A stretch of DNA of 64,000 bases from Spodoptera frugiperda (Eukaryota; Arthropoda; Insecta; Lepidoptera; Noctuidae), in NCBI RefSeq assembly GCF_023101765.2, contig NC_064217.1:3348001-3412000 (forward strand), in the 5' to 3' direction. Positions 56,785 to 64,000 of the stretch are shown here, piece after piece; the first letter of the stretch is position 1, and every line of letters starts with the position of its first letter. Under the pieces are notes generated by a model. The model ran no database searches. It worked only from the letters and a program-made list of their open reading frames with translations, and was not told where the DNA came from. The position numbers and the translations under genes are program-made.

Positions 56785-56941
56785 GACCGGAGCTGCGGAC
56801 TGCCTAGCGAGTAACCGGGGCTTCGGAAAGATAAGCAGGTGTAGGAACTGGGTGGTTTTTAGTCAGTAAGTCTGACACACCATCTCACCCCGCTCAAGGC
56901 GGGAGAAGACATTGGACGATTTTATCCCCTCTCAAAAAAAA
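56785..56941 (+). repeat. Family C (R1-type LINE tail)
   Basis: ACCGGAGCTGCGGACTGCC, AACCGGGGCTTCGG, GTGGTTTTTAGTCAGTAAG, CAAGGCGGGAGAAGACATTG and CCCCTCTCAAAAAAAAC. Begins at nearly the same internal point as the copies at 32241, 32369 and 44931 end. Confidence 0.75.
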
Positions 56942-57423
56942 CAAATATTTCGCTTAATTTAGCTTCTTATATCTTAAAATAGAACGTCGTTATAAAACTT
57001 ACGTCCCTTACAAATGTAAGCGGCGAATGCTTGTAGCCGCATCACTGAGTATTCAAGTACCTCTGCTCTTAAGAAGCAGAGATGTTCAATTGAGCGTCTC
57101 TCAAGAACCGAGAGTTAGCTGGCTGGCTCTTGTCTGTAGGGCAACTGGTTGAGAAATCGAATGAGTTCGGATCTAAGGACCGTTATTTATACGTTCATAT
57201 GAGACTGTGTCTTTAGTTGGTAGTATTGCTGCAGTATTTTTATTAGATTTTTGTTTAGTTAACTTTAGCTGGCAGCTTTTTATTTGTTGACTGTGTTAAG
57301 AAATGTAAAAGTACTAACCAATAATACATTCTGTTCATTACATCTTCTTTGTAGATATCATCTCATTTATTTAAAATCTTATAAAGTAGGTGCAATCACA
57401 GTTTATCATCTTGATATTCTGTA

Positions 57424-57572
57424 ACCTTAATACGAGTTTGTTCAATGTTTAAAGTAATCGAAACATCAGTTCAGCCCTCTGATTGGTTGGTTTGTTCATG
57501 CCAGTCAATCACAGCACCGAACGCACTCTCGTTTCGATTACTTTAAACGTAAAGTAAACTCATACTAAGGGT
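57424..57572. repeat. MITE (TTTAAAGTAATCGAAAC family)
   Basis: Left arm CCTTAATACGAGTTTG, GTTTAAAGTAATCGAAAC; right arm inverted, GTTTCGATTACTTTAAACGT, AACTCATACTAAGGG. Core CCCTCTGATTGGTTGG. Related to 18877-19050 and to the solo end at 53388-53412. Confidence 0.7.
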
Positions 57573-58157
57573 ACTGAATACACCTTTATACAGTTAGAAA
57601 AAAAAAGAAAAAAACAAATATCGTCAACATTATAACTAGGTTAGATAGAAATGACATGTTTCGACAATATACACTAGAACCTAATCACTTAACGTAAAGG
57701 ACTATCAGAGTACCTGTTATATAACAAACGGAATAGTAAATTACATATTGCCTACATTGTTACCATTAATAGGGCCCTTTGTTAATACTCAAACGAAATA
57801 TTTTCTTTGCTAACAAGCAAACTTTGCTTTGGTAGAAATGTAACCGGAGCGAAGGCTTCCGACCACAATAGTGTGCAAATAATTAAAGTGATGACTCGGT
57901 ATTTTATTTGTAACATTTCTACGAAACGTTTGTCATGGTGATCTTTATGTTGAACGTTTGAACAACATGAATCGACTGTTTTCAGACCACAAACCAGTAC
58001 CAGGTAACGAATGTTATAGTTATTTATGTACCAAACATATGCTACATATTTTTAATAAGAATTTGTTTAAAATTGCTACTGCAATATAAGTGATGGTTCC
58101 AATAACATTCATTTCTGCAAATTGAGTGTAACTACGATATACATTGTTTGTTTAATT
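57573..58157. other. Unassigned spacer
   Basis: No gene or repeat recognised. Confidence 0.4.
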
Positions 58158-58316
58158 ATGTTACTAGCTTCTGCCCGCGGATTTGCCCACGTTTCCGGAC
58201 CATAATCTACTCCTGTTAAAAATGTCATCCCGATCCCTTCAGCCGTTTTAACATGATTGATTAACAAACATACACACAAACTCACAAACTTTCGCATTTA
58301 TAATATTAGTAAGATT
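58158..58316 (+). repeat. Family H copy
   Basis: TTACTAGCTTCTGCCCGCGG, then TCCCGATCCCTTCAGCCGTT, CACAAACTTTCGCATTTATA and ATATTAGTAAGATT. It is the best-preserved family H copy here. Confidence 0.6.
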
Positions 58317-61092
58317 TCATAGAACTGACGAAAGTTAACAAAAATGTAACAACTAACAGAAGCCAACTGTTTATGTGAAATAACTCAATACTATATAATT
58401 AACCACTGAATCAACGAACGCGGTTAAAACGTTACGAGATTTAGTCAAAAATAAAAAGTTTTAATTATAAAACTGTTTAAGATCAATTTACACGTATTTA
58501 TATAAGTATTGTACCATTTATTTATACCTTTCACTTAAAATAACGATCAAAAGATCAAATTTACTAAAGGACCGAAATAAACTCATAAGTACTCTCTATT
58601 TATATGCTAATTTCCATATAATAAGTTTTTAATTTGTCCGTAACTCGAATCTTAAATTAAATATAATTTACGGACCATTACTCAGAATTACTCGATTCTA
58701 TTTATTATTCGAAAAGCTACGTTTATCCGGGTAAAGCTAGGCTGACTTTGATGATATGTAGTGAGTTTATTTATTCATATATTATGGTTTTGTTTAATTA
58801 CTAACTACTTCCGCGGGGTTTTACCCGCTCTGCTCGGTTTCTTTTGATCGTAAGGTAATATTATATAGCTAATAATCTTTTAATAAATGCACTATACAAC
58901 ACAAAAATAATTATTCAAATTGGTAGTGGTTTAAGCATAAAGAAGAGACAGAGACGTGAGTTACACTCGTATTTATTTCTCACCCACTGTTCGACTCCTA
59001 ATGGGCATAGCGTGATGATTCCTACACCCTCCTCACTTATAAATCATGTGTCCCTCTAGTTTACCAATCTATAGGCGGCGTCGATAGCTTTCCATCAAGA
59101 GATCTGTCTGCTCTTTAGCTGCCAAATCATCCCTAAAAAAATCCAAACAAAATAAAAACATCAATCTCCCCTAAAATATTCCACTAACATTGCAGACACG
59201 ACGTAGACACGTTACACATTACGCTATAATGATATTACAAACACATTAGTATCACACTGAATTAACACTAAAACACAAATTTGCCAAATTAGTGTCTGAT
59301 AACTAATAAATCCTAATTATGTACAAAGTGAAGAGACGTGGCAGTGAAGTGTATTTAGTTAAATAAACATTAATATTACAGAGTGGGAGCCCTTTGGTTT
59401 ACTCTCATTTGACATTCCTTTCTGGCCTGGGTATTTCATTACACATTCCCCAGATCGTCCCGTCCTCTATTGAAAGGATGTAACTGTTACTGGAAGAGGT
59501 ACTGTTTGATATACCTATTACAGAAAAATTAACACTGATATTATATACTAGCGGCTTGCTAGCTACTTCCGCGTGGTTTCGCTGTTAGGCTCCGATTGGT
59601 CTTAACGTGATGTTTTATAGCCTTTCTCGACAACAGCAACAACAAAAATAATTATTCAAATGGAACTACTACACAGCTACACTTTGGAACGAGCACTTAA
59701 CTTCACTAACGGATAGACTGACAAACTATTATTTATTTCTGTACTAGCGACCCGCCCCAGCTTCGCATGGGTGCATTGGTGATATATTATGCCTGTATTG
59801 TACATAAAAACCTTCCTCTTGAGAGATTATGTAATCACAAAGCTTAGCAAAACATTCTTATAAATATTTGTTAACCAAAAGACCGAAAACAAGCAACAAT
59901 ATCGTATCGTTGAATCGCACACGAATAAATTTAAATACATTTTACTACAAGAGTTCGCATAAAACAAAGTCAGTTTTATTTTCCCCAAACCATTTGTTCT
60001 GAGCCACGTACAACTAGTCTCAATAAACTAAGTTTAGTCAAGTAAACCAGACCAATAACTGGAACTAGTTTGAATTTTAGCAATAAATACCTCCAGTTTT
60101 ATTTGTATCGTAAAATCTAGGCTAGTATAAAAATCCCAGCCGAAGTTGGTAAAAGTTTAATTCAATGCGAATATTCATCAAGTTTTTATTTCGAGACCAT
60201 TTTTACGGACGTTTGAACAAACAATATACTTTGTATTTGATATCCAAAACAATTCAGCTCGTTTAGTTTCGGGCTTTATTCTGTAAACTATGTATTAAAT
60301 TAAGGGGTTATGAAAATAGAACTGTTATTCTAGACAGGATTATAATCGGCCTCAAAGCAAAAAAATTATGTCACGTACAAAAAATGGAAACAATTTTTTC
60401 ATTTTATTATTAAGTTGTGTAAAAATCTGAAGACCTATATTTTAATGTTCAAACGTTCCACGGGAAAAAATGATATAGTGGGTATCATGATACAATCAAG
60501 TAATTAGCAATTTTTATATCTTTTTTATGGAATAGGAGGCAAACGAGCAAACGAGTCACCTGATGGTAAAAAAAAAACAATTGTATTCGCCGTAAATCAA
60601 ATTTATGCCATTTATTTTATATTACTTAAAATAAATAACTATCAAGAGGCACTGCCGACACACCACATCCGATATAAAACCAATACACTCAACTTTTATT
60701 ATGATAGTAGTTAAATCAGTTTACTATAACCATTTTTCAAACTTCCACCTTTCAATTTTACGTGTATACTCAAAACTTTTTCTCTAGAACCGGCACTAAA
60801 ACTAGTTTAGAACTGTCGAACTGTACCGAAGCGTGGCTCTTCCATATATTCTGTTCCATATATCCGTGGCGGATCTTCTCGAAATAAACAGGACAGGTTT
60901 ATGAAGACTTTCGGATATGGTGTCATAAGGGTTGTGGTGAAAGGCCCGTCGCGCGTTAAATGGGTATCGTTTAAAGGTTTTTTTTATTATTATTAGGTAG
61001 TTATTTGTACTGATATTATAAAGGTGATCTTTAAGGTGGTATAGAGGATTTCTTTCTTATATCAGTCGAATATATTCTCAAAAGAAGAATAA
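58317..61092. other. Region of scattered old repeat pieces
   Basis: Diverged family H starts at 58796-58880 (TACTTCCGCGGGGTTTTACC), 59548-59640 (CTACTTCCGCGTGGTTTCGC) and 59745-59830 (CTAGCGACCCGCCCCAGC), a family J piece at 59665-59735, and a short minus-strand family A tail at 60530-60568. No gene supported. Confidence 0.45.
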
Positions 61093-61350
61093 TAATGTTG
61101 TGGTAGCCCGGAGGTTTAAGCTCGCTCCTCATGCATCAGGGTGCGGCTTCGAAATCTACCAACAGCAAGTACCGAATATTTAAAAAACACTGACAAATGG
61201 CGAAGAAAAACATAGAAAACCTGGTCTTATAATTTCAAATTTGAAATCACCAACCCTTATTGAGCAAGCGTGGTGATTAATGCTCAATCCTTCTCAATGC
61301 GAGAAGAGGCCTTGGTCGGCAGTGGCCATTAATAAGCTGTTGATATGTGA
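61093..61350 (+). repeat. SINE family G, tRNA-like head and tail
   Basis: Head GGTAGCCCGGAGGTTTAAGC (degenerate box A) and GGTGCGGCTTCGAAATC (degenerate box B), then CCAACAGCAAGTACCGAATA, and a tail with GTGGTGATTAATGCTCAATC, GAGGCCTTGGTCGGCAGTGG and TAATAAGCTGTTGATATG. The tail alone occurs reversed at 14598-14692. Confidence 0.6.
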
Positions 61351-62401
61351 TTCTAAAAGAAACTTTTTGTTATAAGTCGATTTGCCACAAACGCAGTCAC
61401 CATTATGAAATCTTGGGTTTACTAGAAATAGATATCTGCTTACCTTTTCCAAAATAAACATCTTTTATACTAAAATTAAGGAAGGTTAGACCAGTATACT
61501 CGGAGACGGGAACAAACAGAAGGGACAAGGTACACAAAATATGCAAACAAACGCATCTTACAACTCGTAAAACTTAGTTGTTCTTGTTCGCAGTTTTGTT
61601 TCCAACAAGTTTGGGACTCTCTGGACAGTTATGTTTTGATGACCGACATCTAAGGTTAACGAGGTGGTTGCCAAGTTTTGTCAATGACGCGCCCCGAGTT
61701 TCTGTACACAATATTTGTAGTTTGTGAAGGTCATAACATTAAATGTCAGGAATAGACCTCTTTACCATCAGCGAAACTTCGTCGCTTCCTTAAATAAAAT
61801 AATGTTTTAGAAAACGACAATTATGGTGTATATGTGAATAGTAAACATACACGCAGCCTTGCTGAAGCATCAAAGCATAATTTTTAGAGCAAAACCAAGA
61901 ACAAAACCATTGCCATTGTGTAACCGAAAAAAAAATATTAAAATACACAAAAACATTTCTGACATGCCGAAAAGGAAAAAAAAGCAAGTTGGAACCGAAC
62001 ATCAGTGTTCTACATTTAAAACAATAATCGACCGGAGGGTCATCGTTCAAAGGGAAATGTACCGTAAAGAGGGGAGATAAGTATTAATATTTTTTATTTA
62101 CATGACCGGCCCTCATGGAGTTATAATCCTGTAAAGTATCGCGTTTTCCGGAGTGAGAGGAACCGTAAAGGTCAATTCGGGAGGGAATCGGAGAGACCAA
62201 GTATTCAAAACTTCAGAAGATACCTGGCGTTTGTGAAATTCATCAGTTTAAAACAATTTTGTTGAATGCGCAGTAAATATTGTTGCATGGTTTGTTGATT
62301 TCATATTTGTATAGGAATCGAGTTGTTACTTTATTTGATCGTTGGTTAACGATTGCGGTGCTGGTGCTTTAAGGTTTCGGGTGCCACTGACGTTATTGTT
62401 A
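61351..62401. other. Unassigned spacer
   Basis: A 73-codon Lys-rich frame at 61859-62080 starts at a non-ATG codon. No gene or repeat recognised. Confidence 0.4.
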
Positions 62402-62560
62402 TCAATTACTGATGGTGTTTTTTACTATGGCGTATAACTCCTGGGCCAAGGCCTCCCTACCTTCTTTCCACTCCTCTCTGTGCAGAGCTTTCTGCGTCCA
62501 ATCCTTATAGTAGGTGTCAAGTTCATCCTGCCATCTCCTTCTGCGCCTGCCGCGACGTCT
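62402..62560 (-). pseudogene. RTE-type LINE, ORF C-terminal relic
   Basis: Fifty-two codons plus stop. The frame reads a run of Arg, then RRRRWQDELDTYYKDWTQKA, LHREEWKEGREAL and a short acidic/hydrophobic end. A basic Arg run followed by Trp-Gln-Asp-Glu-Leu-Asp and a later Glu-Glu-Trp is the typical close of RTE-like endonuclease/reverse transcriptase ORFs in insects. Nothing upstream of 62560 continues the frame, so it is a severely 5'-truncated copy. Confidence 0.6.
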
Positions 62561-63124
62561 GATGGCATATAACAACGTATATTTAATTCCTACTATGTAT
62601 ATCTACGTTTTCCAGTATTTTCTTCACATTCAGTTTTTATTATGACGGATAATTTGAAGTATTTTTCTACATTATTTTTTTATTGTTTCAGGTTTAAACT
62701 AACTAACACAATTAATTTTCAAGAGAAAATAAATTAAATATTGTGTGTAGATATTACAGATAATTTGTAAGTTAATAAACTGAATAATTCTTCCTACTGG
62801 GAAATCGAAACTAAGGCTTACTACTTGGAAGTACCTACATAGTCTAAACTCGATAAATTAGTTTCACTAAACTACCACTAAGTTGCTACGTACGTTAGTT
62901 GTAAAGTTCGTTTCTGTAAAACCGTACGTAGGTACTAACACGACTGCTATTCCTCGAAAGAGTAGGTACGTCTGCCAAAAAACGGGAACAAACTCTTACC
63001 AGTACCATACCTGCTCTACAATGAGTTTAAAGCAATAATATTAGTCGATCTTCTATAGCTAAGAAGTCAATTTTATGTATGACTAATTTTGCAGCGTCTT
63101 CAGCGGTCACTTACGAAACAAGTT
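62561..63124. other. Unassigned AT-rich spacer
   Basis: No gene or repeat recognised. Confidence 0.4.
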
Positions 63125-63331
63125 CAAGTGGGGGAGAGCCATGCTTCGGCACGAATGGGGCGGCGCGACCGAAGTGATACCACACCCTCACTGAAAACCG
63201 ACGTGAAACAACGCTTGCGTTGTAAGTCAGGTTACCTGATGCCCAACTCCCCCCTTCCCAAGCTTCCCAATCCCCGATTCCCCAACAACCCTTAAAGTCC
63301 TAACCCTCAAAAGGCCGGCATCGCACTTGTA
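63125..63331 (+). repeat. SINE-like family A, 3'-truncated copy
   Basis: CAAGTGGGGGAGAGCCATGC, GAAAACCGACGTGAAACAAC, CCCCCTTCCCAAGCTTCCC and AAAAGGCCGGCATCGCACTT, where homology ends. Confidence 0.7.
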
Positions 63332-63381
63332 CCTCGACTTAATCAGTGAATATACATAGAAAAAACATATACCGGTTGAAT

Positions 63382-63580
63382 TTCGGTTAGTGCGGTGGCT
63401 GTGCAACTGGCTCCCGCTGCGGGTGGCGGGTTCGATTCCCGCACGGGGCAATTCTTTGTGTGATCCACAAATTGTTGTTTCGGGTCTGGATATCATGTGT
63501 ATGTGAACTTGTATGTTTGTAGACGCACTCACGACACAGGAGAAAATCCTAGTGTGGGGCAATATATTAAAAAAAAACAG
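63382..63580 (+). repeat. tRNA-derived SINE, family D, full-length copy
   Basis: Head TCGGTTAGTGCGGTGGCTGT with a perfect box B GGGTTCGATTCCC at 63428-63440, then TGTGTGATCCACAAATTG, CGGGTCTGGATATCATGTG, GTAGACGCACTCACGACACA, GTGTGGGGCAA and an A run. Best copy of the family, and the only one here whose internal promoter looks intact. A family E fragment abuts it at 63583-63622. Confidence 0.8.
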
Positions 63581-63622
63581 AATTGAGAACCTCCTCCTTT
63601 TTGGGAAGTCGGTTGAAAATAA

Positions 63623-64000
63623 CTCTAAACTTGAACATTAAACATATTATTTATCAAAGTAGGTACATAGTACGAGTAATCGTGTTGCATAATTTATTAG
63701 CATATTATATTTGTATGCTATGCACACAACCAAATACGACCAAATGACGATGCGTACAAATAGTATCTTTGTTATTATAACGTGACTTTTCCTTAACACG
63801 TTCCATTTTGTTGTTGGGATTTTACCTTCAGATGTCCGTTACAAGGAAAAAATAAGAATATACCTATTAGATTATTTTAATGTTAATAAATAAAGTAGGT
63901 AATCAGTAGTTTTGGTATAAATAAAAGATCACGGCCATCGAGTTTTCGAGTGGTTGTTTTTTTTCATTCCATGTTGAACAGCTGCAAACTACACCCAAAC
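63623..64000. other. Unassigned AT-rich end of window
   Basis: No gene or repeat recognised. Confidence 0.4.

Noticed and set aside
1..64000. CRISPR array or bacterial operon
   Set aside because: No regularly spaced repeats of that type. Splice-like signals, SINEs, LINEs and LTR elements show eukaryotic DNA.

Overview
This 64 kb window looks like AT-rich intergenic or intronic DNA from a lepidopteran, probably noctuoid, genome. That identification is an inference. It rests on a mag-like Ty3/gypsy element, R1-type LINE 3' ends, at least three tRNA-derived SINE families and many MITE families of the kinds known from moths, all in an AT-rich, gene-poor background. I recognise no intact host gene. 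The best host-gene candidate is a minimal first exon near 20.83-20.88 kb: a TATA box, an initiator-like stretch, and ATG-AAG-TT directly followed by a GTAAGC splice donor.

The best-supported feature is a nested pair of retrotransposons at 2.96-9.84 kb. A 5'-truncated LINE on the minus strand has an open reverse transcriptase frame, a 3' UTR and a TCATTTA-type 3' microsatellite. A complete 4,664-bp mag-like element is inserted in it. That element has identical 120-bp LTRs, the 5-bp target duplication GCAAC, a tRNA-Ser(GCU)-type primer site, one uninterrupted 1,388-codon gag-pol frame and a polypurine tract. Removing it in thought restores the LINE frame at the insertion site, so the insertion is recent.

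Other recognisable mobile elements: an R1-clade LINE 3' end with a CCHC finger at 11.34-12.12 kb and seven further copies of its 3' tail across the window; a second R1/I-like LINE fragment inserted into one of those tails with a 16-bp target duplication (21.98-22.54 kb); a 5'-truncated LINE reverse transcriptase fragment at 55.2-56.4 kb; an RTE-like C-terminal relic at 62.4 kb; and a 963-bp pogo/Tigger-like derivative at 14.74-15.70 kb. The last has TA target sites, a helix-turn-helix relic and an array of 17-bp GGGGTAAA-type motifs.

Dispersed short repeats fill much of the rest: SINE-like family A (seven long copies and several short ones), tRNA-derived SINE families B, D and G, LINE-tail families F and H, family E, family J, and MITEs or foldbacks near 9.9, 10.7, 12.9, 18.9, 21.2, 31.2, 41.6, 48.2, 49.8, 50.0, 52.8, 53.4 and 57.5 kb.

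The most unusual structure is a 556-bp inverted repeat at 27.80-28.36 kb, with two 210-bp arms differing at only two positions around a 136-bp loop. One arm is continuous with a degraded, lysine/arginine-rich reading frame that I do not recognise. A transcript across it would form a long hairpin and could be an endo-siRNA source. Long stretches (15.7-18.6, 22.6-26.5, 36.1-38.7, 45.1-48.1 kb) show only AT-rich sequence in which I recognise nothing.
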